The notes below the pieces were generated by a model. That model made no database searches. It was given only the letters and a program-made list of their open reading frames with translations, and had not been told where the DNA came from. Below, one piece after another: positions 49,027 to 61,010 of a stretch of DNA of 64,000 nucleotides (position 1 is its first letter; every line of letters starts with the position of its first letter). The position numbers and the translations under genes were made by a program. Origin of the DNA: Dermatophagoides farinae (taxonomy: Eukaryota > Arthropoda > Arachnida > Sarcoptiformes > Pyroglyphidae); the NCBI RefSeq assembly GCF_024713945.1, contig NW_027461515.1, positions 1 to 64,000 of the forward strand. Direction: 5' to 3'.

Positions 49027-51776
49027 TCAATCTTCGTCGGAACTTACATGCACGATATCTTGATTGTCCTTTGAATCGTAAGCGTCCAAAACATTATAAT
49101 CATTGTTAATGTCATTTTGTGTATCTTCATCATCGTTGGAATTTTCTGACTCGTCATTTGATTGATCTTCCGTTTGCGTAGAACTAATAACCTTCTTTGG
49201 ATTTTCAGTGGTGTTTTTTTTATTTTGAATATCAAGCGTATTATTGAATAGATCATTTGCATATCCAAAAGCTTTTTCAATTTTAGAGGATTTTAATTGG
49301 ATTATAGAAATTTCACGCGCTAAATTCATGACGAGCATATGTAATCTAGACAATTCATATAACAAGCTTTGCATTTTGTCAACGCCGTTGCTAATGTGTT
49401 TGGTATGTTGACGCTTTAACTCTATTGTTTTTTTCAATTTGTTTTCGGTGATTGTTAAAGAGTCAGATACAACGGATAAAACTGGATATTCTTGTGCCAA
49501 AAATACGTTCTTTTGCAGAATAACTATTTTGAGACAAGTTGAAGCTTCAACTAATGACTCATTTGTAAATTCTATAAATGCCTTTCCATCTTCCACAAAT
49601 TTACTAGTTAAGTCTTTCAATGCTGAAATTGCTTTTAATAGGCCTTGTGTGGAAATACCCGCGTCTTCTACCTTTCTTTCAGTTGTTTCTAAACGCGAAC
49701 GAGCTGCGTATTTCATATCGGATTTTTTCAACGAAAGACCCTCATTATCATGGAATAATGGTTTAGACTTATTTATCACAGGGTCCTCTTTTCTTTTTTT
49801 GAGACCCTTGGAAGATAGGTAAGATTTTATAGCCGTGTCGCGTTTCTTAGCTTCGTCGTCTGAAGAAAAATACGAACAATCAGAATCTGAACAAGAGTGA
49901 CTTTCATCGCTTAAAGGATAATACAAACAATCAGAATTTGAACAAGAATGACTTTCGGTGCTTGAAGAATAATACACAGAATCAGAATTTCGATAAGAAG
50001 TGCCAGTTTCGCTGTTTGGAGAAGAAAGCACAGAATTAGGATTTCGATAAGAAGTGCCAGTTTCGCTGTTTGGAGAAGAAAGCACAGAATCAGGATTTCG
50101 ATAAGAAGTGCCAGTTTCGCTGTTTGGAGAAGAAAGCACAGAATCAGGATTTCGAGGTACGGCAGCTGGCTTATCACTATTAAAATCCACTTTAGGATTT
50201 AATTTTCTTATTTTTTCATCATGAGTTATCTCAAGTGATTTGTTACCAGTCTTCTTCAAATTGTTATTAGTAGATTCGATTCTACGTTTGCCAGTATTAA
50301 TTTTACTAGACATCGTATCATCTTTTTGAGCATCTCGGTGATTGTATCTTATAACGTCCGAAGACGTTGAAGTAATATTAGATTTATTGTCTTTTATATT
50401 CTTATTTACCTCAGTTTTATTTTTATAACTACCCTTGATTTTTGAGCCCGCCTTTGGCTTGAGTTCATTAGCTAGATCGTCATCATCTGTTTGGCTGGGA
50501 GTTACGTCTTTAGAAATCTGAGTACGGTCTGAGTCCCTTTGTTTCATTTTTTCGACCCCGCATGACGGACAAAACGTTGTATTGGATTGCACATCGCCAA
50601 ACAATATAGAAGAAAAGTTACGCAACAAATCTTGAGAGTTATCAAATTGAATTGGTGTATTTAAAACTGATTGAAATTGTTCAAGGTTTGTAATGATTCT
50701 TTTGGCTTGTGTGATGGTGTCCTTGTTTAAGAGTAAAATAATGTTTATACGACGTAGACGAGTAAGGATAAGGTCAAAAGTATCACTCAGTTGCATCGCT
50801 TTTAAGGAGAAATCGACAGATTTCGAATTAACTACTGAAACACATTTATTAACTAACACATTGAATTTATTAGAAATTTTTTGGTTCATAGGCAAGAAAG
50901 CAATTCGACATGTTTCTTGATATAAAATTTCCACATTTGACGGCAGACTCGTAGTGAAGATACTGTCTTCGTTTTTAACTTCTGTTTCCATCTTCGTTTC
51001 AAGCTTTTTTAATTCGTGAGCCAGAATATTTTTTTCCCCTGATGCGTTTTTTTTAAATTTGTTAGAGTTAGTGCCTTCAGTGGCAGAATCATCTGGTATG
51101 CATTTTCTTTTTTCATTTTTTATTGTACAATTTTCTGCATCGCTAGTAGAAGGCAATAACTTATTGTTCGGAGAGGGCACTGTAGACACTTCGTTTAAAT
51201 ATTTATTCATATCGTTATGGTTTGACTCAGAGTCGGTGCTCATTCCTGTAGGTAGAGGCATATTTGTCATAACAGGCTGAATTTCGAACTTAGATCTGTC
51301 ATTAGTTCGGACTTTTTTTTCTACTTTTACAAGTAGATTTTGATCAGGATAATAAACAGTGTGCTCCCCTATTCGATCGGTCGACGGTTTAGCATCGCTT
51401 GTTTTTTGCAATTTCCTATTATCCGAAGCTGAATCTTTGACAACAATATCATTAATAAATGCAGAAAGAGTTTTCAATTCGTCTTTTTTCAAATTATTAG
51501 AAGAATTCTTTGGCGTTTCTTTTATAACACTTGTCACTAGTAGTTCTTCTCTTGGTGGTTGCTCGGCATTAGTCGGTAAATTTTCTGCCTGCGTCTCTTC
51601 TGGAACTGTATGCAAATTTGTGGGACGTTGTAACACATTTGAAGAAGTCGCCGTCGCTTTTCTCTGGTTGACCCTAATGCCCTGAACCGTAACACTATTT
51701 AAAATGCCACAAGTCTATTAATAGTTATGTCAAAAATACTTACATAAGCAAGACACAAATAGGATATCAACCTCAT
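49027..51776 (-). CDS. Secreted repeat-containing protein, 906 aa, signal peptide encoded across an intron
   Basis: Exon 1 (51776-51744) encodes MRLISYLCLAY; a 29-nt GTAAGT...AATAG intron (51715-51743) leads to exon 2 (51714-49027), which continues TCGILNSVTVQGIRVN. Together they give a good signal peptide with cleavage near residues 15-23. The main frame alone has no ATG at its start, which supports the splice. The mature protein is acidic and disordered, with three exact 18-residue repeats (SVLSSPNSETGTSYR core) and Cys-containing variants (YYSSSTESHSCSNSDC). Two helical, coiled-coil-like regions lie near 240-340 and 670-800, and the tail is very acidic. A secreted or vacuolar parasite-type protein is inferred; no known domain. 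Confidence 0.72.
49990..50151 (-). repeat. Tandem repeat, 3 x 54 bp
   Basis: Three copies (50151-50098, 50097-50044, 50043-49990) of a 54-bp unit encode NPDSVLSSPNSETGTSYR with one D-to-N change. The DNA differs at only one or two positions between copies, which suggests recent amplification or conversion. Two diverged half-units follow downstream in the protein (NSDSVYYSSSTESHSCS and NSDCLYYPLSDESHSCS). Confidence 0.95.
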
Positions 51777-51871
51777 ATTTAAACTATAAATAAACGGAAT
51801 TTTGGAAAAACAATAACACTTATAAACGTTTATTTTATTAAAACGACGTAATAATTTTTTTGATACATCTG

Positions 51872-54800
51872 TCACGTTTCTCTTTCACGACTTAACAAAA
51901 TGTTGGGGTTTTCAAAATTAACTACATTAGTAGACAAAAAGTGTTTTAACCATTTTGCGCGCTCAAACTTAGCCACATGCGAGGACCTAATAATGTCAAA
52001 TAGAATATTTATTTTATTGATCGGTTCGTCACTTGTGTTTAAGTCTTCGAACCCGTTGTTACACGTGGTTAGCAAATAACGAAACCATTTATCTGGAGAT
52101 CTGTTTTTAGATAAATAAAACTTTTTAAAGATCACATTGTCTTTATGAACATTTTTTTCTATAGATATGTACAGCTTCTTTTGATCCGCATTGTATTCTC
52201 CAAGATTAGCAAGCTCATCCCTTGTCATTTTTTGACCATCACACCATCGTAAACAGGACTTCACGATCGAGTTTTTGCGAGTCTCAGAAAGCGGAGTTTG
52301 AAAATATTGGCGTAACATCCCGAACTCGTTGTATGTGGACGTAGAAACCGGAAACCGCATGTTGGACTGCGTGTTTGTGAACTTTATTTCTTTGCTGTCT
52401 ACTTTTGTGGACGTCATCGTATTGCTTTTCGAATAGAAAAACATTGAACTATTCCAAAACTTTATCAACAATGACTCATCTTCTAGCGACAAAGACAAGC
52501 TCGTAGCTAAAAGCATTTCCCAACAAACTTTTTTTATTCTTTCTTCAATTTCTAAAACAGTTTCGGATTTCTGCTGACGTTTTATGTCTACAAATTCGCG
52601 CTGGTTATTAATAACATCTGAAGAAAAAACCGTAAACATTTTTTCGAACTGGTAACAATTTTTCAACTTGATAATCAAGCTGAAAAATGCCTTTTTAAGT
52701 CTTCCATTTATGGCTTCGTTGAACAGGTTTTTTCGTACCGGGCTGTACCAAAAATTATAAGATAAATCTCCGATTACTCTAATGTAATTAACGTTGACAT
52801 CCAGGTAAGTAAAATTCAAAATAATATTTACAGCTTCTGAAGCACATTTGTACGACGAACTTGTGATCTTTTGGATTTCTTTAATCAAAACCTTGCCACA
52901 GATTATGTCAGCGTTTATTTTCCAATTCGACAAAGGACTAATTTTTGAATGCAACAATCTGTTCATAAGCAAACATTGATCTAGTAAATTTCTGTGAGGA
53001 AGTATTTGACTTCGATTAACATGCATTAGTTTTTCTAAATTGTAGTATTTTTTCTCCAAGTTCAGAAAAGCTTGCAAGACGTTGGACTCAGTTTGATCAG
53101 CACTGCAACCGTTGCTTGACGAAGCTTCGTACTGCAATTGGCACAAAGCCAGCAAACGGTTCGCAAAAATCCAATCATTAACCATGTTAGAGTCTTTCAC
53201 AATGATCAGAAAATTCGCAAGGCGAGAAACTAGCAAAGACTTTTTTTCCACGCTTGGATTTGAGTTCACGATCACTAGCTCTAAAGAAACCCGAACGTAT
53301 TCACACAAAATTACTAAATCATTGTGCTTTTCGTTTATTTCTCTGCTACTTTTTAAATTAATAAAACAATAATATGTAATGTTTCGTAACTTATTAATGA
53401 CATCTAAACAGTAGTCTGACATACTGGAAATTATTTTTTTTTCGGCTAAAAGTCGAATGAATTTATAAACCACACCGAAAACTATATAATACCGATAACT
53501 TTCCACTCGGTAGTTTTTATTTTTGACATGTTCTAATAAATCATCTAAAATTTTGAGCGACAGATCGCCGTCTGCTGCTTTAGACTTGATATTTTTATTT
53601 GCTATAACGGAACTAAAATTTCGCTGAAACCCTTCATTTTCTTTTTGATCCCTAGATCTCAAATCGTGATAGCTCGGTTCTAAATTATTGTATTCTTGAT
53701 CTTTTGCCGAGCTGGATTGATTTCGCCTTAAACCTAAAAAAAGCTCTATCGTGGGATGATACAAGTCGATTTTAACAAGATTTCTTGCTGTCAACCCATT
53801 ATCTAGCAAAATGCCTGAAAAATAAATAGCTACACGCAAAGATATACGATTGTAGCCTATTAGTATTTCATAAATAATACAACTTAGTAATTTAAACTCT
53901 TCTTGATTAATTATCAACCAGTGATTTCGAATACCTTGAATCAGCATCATGCATATTTTTATTGCTAAGTCAAACTTTTCATGACTAATAGAAATCAGAG
54001 CGTACTCAAAAAAAAGATTGATCCATTTAAAATAGTACATTCTGTTTGAATCATTCAAATATTTAACAGGACAACAAGTGAAGATCAGGACTTCAAGCGA
54101 TTTGAGTATCTTATTTAATGTATTACACTCTCCTTCGCTGTTAACGTCGCAAACAGCATAACAATAAAACGACGATTTAGGTAGTATTTCTTTCTCCACC
54201 ACGTCACTCTCCGTATTTGAAGAATAAAAGTCGTGAAAACCAAAGAGATTTTGGAACATTTTTTGGTAGTATCCATTAATGTGTAAACTTGGAACAATCG
54301 TGCTATTGACCAGTAAAACTTGATACAACTCAGGATTCGCTAAATTACGAAAAACGTAGCCTTCCTTGTCGGAAAATACATTATCTAAACAAGTTGCATT
54401 ACTAACCCAATCAACGTGTATTTTTCGCATTTTTGTACTCAAGTCGCTAGCACCGAGCGCAGAACAAGTGAAAAATCGAGGCAGTATGTTTTGAATCAAC
54501 AAAAAATTATCGTCTAATAAGTCGTTAAAAGAAAATTTAGAGCCGCTTTTCGACTCGTCTTCATCAAGATTTGGGCTTGGGCCATAAGAAAATCTCGACC
54601 TTGCAGACAAGCTAGACAACAAATTTGAAGAAGTCTGTTTCAAACTACCAATTGTGGATTCGTTGTTGTCAAGTTCGTGATATATCGAAGGACTATAGCT
54701 CGATATGCATCTTGTGTAACACGAATCCTTCTGGAAGTCTTTACTTCCGTGATTGTTGTCAATGTGTTCAAAGAACATTGAAATGTCTTTGCTCTGTAAA

Positions 54801-57124
54801 TCATTTTTCGTTAACCTGCTTTTAAGCAATTGCACTCGTTCAAATATTTTTTGTCTCAAACTTATTTTTTTTTTTTCGAAAAACACATAATCGTTTTTGT
54901 GGATATCCAGTTCGATATTTGAGTTCGAAATGAATAAATAAGCAGATAATATTTTTCTAAAATTCTCTGCTGAAACGAACAAGTTCACGTCGAAAACACA
55001 TTCACGTTTCGTATTCTGATCAAAACTGAATACCGGACGATGATTCATCAGAGCAAGATCCGAAGACAAAATTCCCATATAACCTTCAATCCACTGATTG
55101 ATATAATATTCCAAATTGCTTTTTTTGTCAAAAACTGTTTCTACGTACTCATTCAATCGTCTTCCTATTATGTTGTGTGCTAGCGAAGCACCTGCGACGA
55201 AACAAGAAATAGAAGCTGACTGAACGCTGAAAAAATCAACAGAACACTGCTTTTTGCCGTACCTCTTATTTTTTTTTACCATTTCTTGATATAGAAATAA
55301 TCTCATTTTAAGATCTGAAATTAAATCTTCTAGGTACTTATTTTGTATCAAAGAGGCAAATTCAACACGATGCGATCTAATTGTCTTATATAACTGTTGT
55401 CTGATGGTTTTACAAATAACATAGTAGGTAATCAAAGAATGAGTTTTAAATTTAATACCTATTGTATCGGAGTCGTAGCGCAGAACCCATTTTCTTAACT
55501 CTGCAACTCGAAGTCCAAATGAATTAAGTAAATTTTTCAACTCGCTGATTGTAGTAAAACTGATTGAAAAACGACTTGAAATTATTTTTAACAATGTCTG
55601 TTTTAAATTTTGGCCTAGCTGCTCGTTATCTGCGTTGAGACTTGAACAACTTTTTTCGTAGTGTATCTTCAAAGCTTCAGGCAAGAAGCCTTGTTGTAAC
55701 TCTAAAAGAGTTGAGTAATATGTAGTAAAATGTCTGAAGCCTTGCTTTCCCTCGCATAAAGTATTAACTATTAATCTGTATTGCATCGCCTGAATCGGAA
55801 TTCTACGTAACAAATACATCGGAATATTACTAGTCTCGTCCGATTTAGAACTACATTCACTTAAAAACGACTGGAAAACTCTTTCGTTCAACTTGCTTCC
55901 ACCAACTTTGTCTGGCAAAGCTAACAAAATTGGACTGAAAGAATACAGAGGTAACAATTCTACGGGCGTTCGAAAAACAAACAAGCCTCGATCCGAAAAT
56001 GAAGGCAACCAAACTAAGCCTAAATTTATACTAGTCAAATTATAATGTTTATAAGCAGTAGTATTGTTAAAAAACCAGCAAACTAAATCAGACTTTCCAA
56101 AATAAAACGAATGTAAGTTCAAGCGCTCTAGCCATTTCAAAATCAAATCGGACAACACATTCGACACAATTAGTTCGGTTCTAAGCCCATACTTGAGAAC
56201 AGCATCAAATGCATTTGCAATTGTTGCTGTAGAATGTCCTTCTAAAATTTTGTCGACATCTAAATCTAAATGTGGATATAACAAAGAGTTGTAATTAACG
56301 ACATGTGAAACAAAACATTCTTTAGATTCATTCACAAATTCCACGTTTTCATTTTGATCAACTTCTATGAGAAGAGGCTCATAATATAAAACTAAATCGG
56401 CCCAGTAGATCATCCCGCAATAATTTGGCCAAATCTCGAGGCTCTCATCTTTATCGCAATGCCTGATGATAGATTCTGAAATATGCTCGTTCGCGTGTAG
56501 CATATTTTTATAGCAACGATATGCAGAATAATGGTCTGTATTCCGCACTCCCAAGGTTGCAAAATTATTTTCTGATAATGGTTCAGATTTGTCATAGATT
56601 TTGCCCCCTAAAACTATAGTAAATATAATTCCTTCGGAACAAAAAAGTCGGTCGTTACTGAATAAAGGCGCATGCATTTTCCAAATTGTAGGATGACTTG
56701 ATGGCGTAATTTCAATGAAAGTATCCATATATGAATTCAATATCATGCCAGAATTTATGTATGAAAGTAACAGCATTCCATTTTCCTGCGCACATACATG
56801 AAAACGAGATAATTGATCATTCAGCGCAGCTTCGTTTAATTTTGTTGGTTCTTTTTGAAACCTAATGAGGTTCAAGTAAATAGAGCTAAAAACGTTAGTT
56901 GACGTGTGACGGTCTGCGCCTTTTTTTATTGCCTGACTAAATTGCCAATCGTAAAAATAATCATATGAATCATCAACATTTTTTACAAGTAGATCTGGCT
57001 GAAATTGAAATTTAGTTTCTTTATCAGCGTTAGCACTGCTATTGTTTTCTTCGATAATCAAAAACACGTTTTCCAAATCCACTTCATCCTTGCATTTCGC
57101 GAGTAAATACTGAAGAGAACTCAT
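51872..57124 (-). CDS. Very large unrecognised protein, 1750 aa
   Basis: One intact frame from ATG 57124 to the stop at 51872. It is mostly helical, with few low-complexity parts apart from a Ser-rich linker near 800-880 (SSNLLSSLSARSRFSYG). The stretch at about 440-650 (FRHFTTYYSTLLELQQGFLP) and later helices recall large spindle-pole or nucleoporin scaffolds, but gamma-tubulin complex GRIP motifs could not be identified with confidence. No transmembrane helix, signal peptide or enzyme motif was seen. It lies upstream of the secreted repeat gene on the same strand, with 96 bp between. Confidence 0.65.
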   Translation of the reverse strand: MSSLQYLLAKCKDEVDLENVFLIIEENNSSANADKETKFQFQPDLLVKNVDDSYDYFYDWQFSQAIKKGADRHTSTNVFSSIYLNLIRFQKEPTKLNEAALNDQLSRFHVCAQENGMLLLSYINSGMILNSYMDTFIEITPSSHPTIWKMHAPLFSNDRLFCSEGIIFTIVLGGKIYDKSEPLSENNFATLGVRNTDHYSAYRCYKNMLHANEHISESIIRHCDKDESLEIWPNYCGMIYWADLVLYYEPLLIEVDQNENVEFVNESKECFVSHVVNYNSLLYPHLDLDVDKILEGHSTATIANAFDAVLKYGLRTELIVSNVLSDLILKWLERLNLHSFYFGKSDLVCWFFNNTTAYKHYNLTSINLGLVWLPSFSDRGLFVFRTPVELLPLYSFSPILLALPDKVGGSKLNERVFQSFLSECSSKSDETSNIPMYLLRRIPIQAMQYRLIVNTLCEGKQGFRHFTTYYSTLLELQQGFLPEALKIHYEKSCSSLNADNEQLGQNLKQTLLKIISSRFSISFTTISELKNLLNSFGLRVAELRKWVLRYDSDTIGIKFKTHSLITYYVICKTIRQQLYKTIRSHRVEFASLIQNKYLEDLISDLKMRLFLYQEMVKKNKRYGKKQCSVDFFSVQSASISCFVAGASLAHNIIGRRLNEYVETVFDKKSNLEYYINQWIEGYMGILSSDLALMNHRPVFSFDQNTKRECVFDVNLFVSAENFRKILSAYLFISNSNIELDIHKNDYVFFEKKKISLRQKIFERVQLLKSRLTKNDLQSKDISMFFEHIDNNHGSKDFQKDSCYTRCISSYSPSIYHELDNNESTIGSLKQTSSNLLSSLSARSRFSYGPSPNLDEDESKSGSKFSFNDLLDDNFLLIQNILPRFFTCSALGASDLSTKMRKIHVDWVSNATCLDNVFSDKEGYVFRNLANPELYQVLLVNSTIVPSLHINGYYQKMFQNLFGFHDFYSSNTESDVVEKEILPKSSFYCYAVCDVNSEGECNTLNKILKSLEVLIFTCCPVKYLNDSNRMYYFKWINLFFEYALISISHEKFDLAIKICMMLIQGIRNHWLIINQEEFKLLSCIIYEILIGYNRISLRVAIYFSGILLDNGLTARNLVKIDLYHPTIELFLGLRRNQSSSAKDQEYNNLEPSYHDLRSRDQKENEGFQRNFSSVIANKNIKSKAADGDLSLKILDDLLEHVKNKNYRVESYRYYIVFGVVYKFIRLLAEKKIISSMSDYCLDVINKLRNITYYCFINLKSSREINEKHNDLVILCEYVRVSLELVIVNSNPSVEKKSLLVSRLANFLIIVKDSNMVNDWIFANRLLALCQLQYEASSSNGCSADQTESNVLQAFLNLEKKYYNLEKLMHVNRSQILPHRNLLDQCLLMNRLLHSKISPLSNWKINADIICGKVLIKEIQKITSSSYKCASEAVNIILNFTYLDVNVNYIRVIGDLSYNFWYSPVRKNLFNEAINGRLKKAFFSLIIKLKNCYQFEKMFTVFSSDVINNQREFVDIKRQQKSETVLEIEERIKKVCWEMLLATSLSLSLEDESLLIKFWNSSMFFYSKSNTMTSTKVDSKEIKFTNTQSNMRFPVSTSTYNEFGMLRQYFQTPLSETRKNSIVKSCLRWCDGQKMTRDELANLGEYNADQKKLYISIEKNVHKDNVIFKKFYLSKNRSPDKWFRYLLTTCNNGFEDLNTSDEPINKINILFDIIRSSHVAKFERAKWLKHFLSTNVVNFENPNILLSRERET

Positions 57125-57292
57125 ACTAAAACTACGTTTTCACCTTAGCGTTCATAAATTTAATATAAGCTACAAAATATTAAGAATATTTTTATGCGCT
57201 GCATCGTCTACAAACAATATGGGAAAAGCAAATTAATGTTTTACAACTAATACTATTATGAACAAAAAGTTAAAATATTTTTCTCGGTTTCT

Positions 57293-60200
57293 TCAGGTTA
57301 GATGAAATCCACTTGTTTCTTCTATTGCATATTTTAATTTTGTTTCTAGTTCTTCATATGTAGTATACGGTGGCAAACTTAACAAATTCAAACAAGTTGA
57401 AGCTGTTGGAAAAGATAATTCATCTAGATTGGAAGTTGTAATAGCAAAAAGTGGGTCTAGTGACTGAAAACCCAACACTGGTTGACAAATAAAACCAAAA
57501 GTAAACATCAAGAACTTTTCAAATTCTAAATCGCTAAAAGAATCAATGACTTGCCAAAAAAGAATGATAGTTGGGTGCTTCGCTGAATAATAACTTTGAT
57601 AAAAAGTGTTTTCTTTTAGGTTTGTTATAACATCTTTCAAAGGATTATTTCCGCCTGAAATTATTGTGTCTAGTTCCGTGGCGTTGAACAAATTTAAAAT
57701 GGAACTTGGACAAACAAGCTCAAACCCTTGTTTGACTAATGTAGCCATGCGCATATACATTTTGTTTAGGACTAAATCAACAATGGCAGAAACATATTGA
57801 TCCACATTTTTTTTAGTCACTTTAATCGATGAACCACTGTCGATCAATTCAATGGATTCTTTAGTTTCAGTTTCATAAATAAAATATAAATCCAATTTAG
57901 CAATCATGTTTCGGTTCAATAACAGTTTTGTCAAAGATTTGTAAAGCTTAAGATCCACGCTTTTCAGTACTACAAACGTGTTTTTGATGCCTAGTAAGCA
58001 ATTTAAAAAAGCTATATTGAATTTAAAATCCTTAATTGTTATAGTTCCAAAAGCTTTGCCGATCAAAACTCCTATCAAAACCAAAATATTGGGCGATATA
58101 GAAGGTTTTGGTGTTATGGTCGTTTTTGTATAATCTATTGAACAGTACTGCCTCGCAATTTTTTCACTGCAACTTATAATGTATTCTCTTGTCAGGCCTC
58201 CTCCATCAGTTCCACGTTCTAAGTAGCCGAAAGAATCAACATATTCTATGGCAACAGGCTGATGATTCCTATAAATGAAATTGGAATTAGGTAAAAAATC
58301 TTGTAAATAGTCAGTAAGTGAGGTCGTCGACAACGCGACTTTCTTTACTGAGGGTTGACAAAAATAATTTAATGTATCTATAATTTCTTTTCCACGACGT
58401 ACACGCAAAACAGGCAATGGATGTGTATATGTCAAATTCGAACCACTATCAAGTAACTTCAAAATAGTCAAAATCAATTTAATTTTTAGTTCCTGAGAAA
58501 ACAGAAAGTTGAGTTCATTCATTAGCTCAGGTATGTAATTATAAGAAAGTTCAACAGACAAGTTATTAACGTGGTATTTCAAAGTATTTTTGTCTTTAAG
58601 CTCTATTTCACTGCGTTGTTTACAGAATAAATCGTTGCATTGAGGGCACAAGCTAGAACAATATGTTAATATAACTGAATTCAAAGTCGTTGCCAAAGCA
58701 CTAACATAAAAGAAAAAATTGTCCTCTTGTTCTTTTAACACATATTGGTGTTGTTGCAGAACAAGGTTTGTTTTGATGACGCGTCTGAAAGCAATTATAT
58801 ATACAAAACAAAGAATATCTAACGCTTTGCATAAATATTCAACGCGTAAAACATTATTAGATTCAAACTCAGACTTTTCGTGTTTGCAAGATATTATAGT
58901 ATTTCTTAAATCTAATGATAATAAATAAAATGTGAAGACAAAAAATGATTTTATCAAATCTTCACATTCTAAGATTGCATAATTAGTGTCGAAAGAGAAG
59001 TAATTACCAATTTTTTCGATATTTGTGTATAGCATTTCACATAAATACTCAAAATATGTTTCTTCAGAAAAATAGTTTCTTAAATCAATAATAGGAACAA
59101 ATACGTAACAGTAAGGTTTTTCATTAGAGTGAAAATCTAAATCGTGCTTTTGTAAATTTACCGAAAGATTATGAATTATTTTAGTAATTATCAGTTGATT
59201 AAAGTTGTTTTTTGGAACTTTGTCCGAAAAACTTTTTATATTGTTGTTGTCAGTAAAGACAGTTTTCCATGCATTTCGTAGGTAAAATTTTAATGGTACT
59301 AATAGCGGAAATAATCTTTTAATTTGATTGTCATAGCTTTCATTGTGCTCACCTATGTCAAACTTCAGCGTGGAAAAAAAGTCCGAAACTTCTTTTGATG
59401 TGATTAAAATTTCGATCTCTTTGTTTACTGGTCCAAAATTATTATGTGCTTTTAAAATTGTTATGTTTTTTAAAAGTAATAAAATAATACCTTGATTTTC
59501 TTCAAGATTTTCATTTAATAAATATCTCAATATATTCAACATACTATTTATTGATAATTTAGCGTCCTCCAGCGAGTTCGAATTGATAAATTCGTTTAAA
59601 CTATAAACCGGTTTTAGTAACTGATCGAAAATAATAACGTGATTTAAGAAAGGTTTTACATAAATTTTGATCCACATCGACAATTCTAAGTTAAACTCAA
59701 GTTTTTTGTTTGCATCATTGATAAAAGTAGCAAATCCGAATACCAGCCAGTCACGACAAATATTTTTAAACGTTTTTGGTTCAAAACCAGTTTCCAACTC
59801 AAGTTTTACTGCATTTTCAAATTGCTTAAAAAATTCAGTAATATTTATTCGACTTAAAATTTTCTTTGATCCTAGAATAGTTTTGACAAAACCCAGTCTC
59901 GTCCAAAATTGTCTAAATATGGAAGAAACAAGAAAACTATCTGCATTTGCTACACAGACACTTCTGTCCAGTAAATATTTTGAAAAAATTATAATCACAA
60001 GGTTTTCTAAAGACTCAGTTATTTCATTTAGAAAAATGCTGAAATCAACGTTAAATAAAAATCTCTTATAATTAAACAATAAGAAATTGTATTTTTCGAC
60101 CGCGACAAACAAATAAAGAAACAGTCTAACTAAAGATTCAAGTAGATCGAGAGAAAGCTTAGTTCTACTTACATAATTGGATCTCCCATGCAACAAAAAT

Positions 60201-60823
60201 TTAATCTTTTCTAACCAAAAAGGAGGAATGATGGTTTCAGACTGTTTTGCATTATTACATTCCAACAAATAATATTCTTTATTAAGCGTAATATAAGTTT
60301 TTTTATTATTGCACACTAAACTATTTATACATAATGAATTGTTGGTTAGACTTGTTTGTAGCAAGATCTTAGTTCTGAGTTCAACATCTTGAAAAAGAAA
60401 ATCCTCGGCAGCAATAATGACAATAGGCAGAACATTGAATGAACAACAACCTTTTGAAAAAATTTGTCTATATAGCACTGAAGTATTATACTGGTAAAGT
60501 AATGCTTTTTGTTTTTGGGTTTCTAGCTTTTTCTCGTAATCACGTATTTTTCTAATATACAATGCTGATTTGGGTTTTATGTTTGATATTAAATTAAAAC
60601 CTAAAATGAATTTTTGGCAATCTTGAGAGTTGTATTCGGAGTTTTTAGATTCAAGAGCTAACTAATAGTTAATCGTCAATAAGCGAGCTGTGAGATAACG
60701 TCTGACATATTTTTGAATAATGATCGACGCTAGCTTATTTTTTGAGATTTGATTTTGAATTAAATGCTTGTCATTCAGTCTTTTAGCTAAAGAGACATTC
60801 TCTTTTATGTCTTTAATTAACAT
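57293..60823 (-). CDS. HUL5: HECT E3 ubiquitin ligase, HUL5/UBE3C type, with an in-frame TAG near the N-terminus
   Basis: A frame of 1177 codons from ATG 60823 contains one internal TAG at 60664-60662 (codon 54). Before it lies an IQ motif (IIIQKYVRRYLTARLL, 34-49), as at the start of UBE3C/Hul5. After it the same frame continues without break: LALESKNSEYNSQD, then a helical body and the HECT domain from about residue 780. The HECT N-lobe contains GYLERGTDGGGLTREYI, and the C-lobe TASTCLNLLSLP carries the catalytic cysteine. These ligases extend chains on stalled proteasome substrates. The TAG may be a real premature stop, a sequence error, or removed in a 45-nt intron with atypical GTCAGA donor and ATTAG acceptor. 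Without resolution the translated start is uncertain. Confidence 0.8.
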
Positions 60824-61010
60824 TGTGCTCAACAATTCGGCAACTAAACAAAATATGGTTGTCGGCAAAACATAAATACTGTTGAGATTGACAATCGCCT
60901 ATGATAATCTTGAGAATATAAGGAATGAGCAATAGAAAAACAGTTTTTTAAATTTATTAATTATTTAAATTTTTAGTACTGTTCAGATAATTAAGATAAA
61001 GAAGCAAATA

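Noticed and set aside
49911-50177. Repeated LILCFLLQTAKLAL frame at the 54-bp repeats
   Set aside because: An alternative-frame shadow of the SVLSSPNSETGTSYR repeats; the main frame is continuous for 896 codons and carries the signal peptide.
60115-60175. GTAAGT...TTTAG stretch of 43 nt in the HECT gene
   Set aside because: Its removal shifts frame out of the HUL5-like body; the unspliced frame is continuous.
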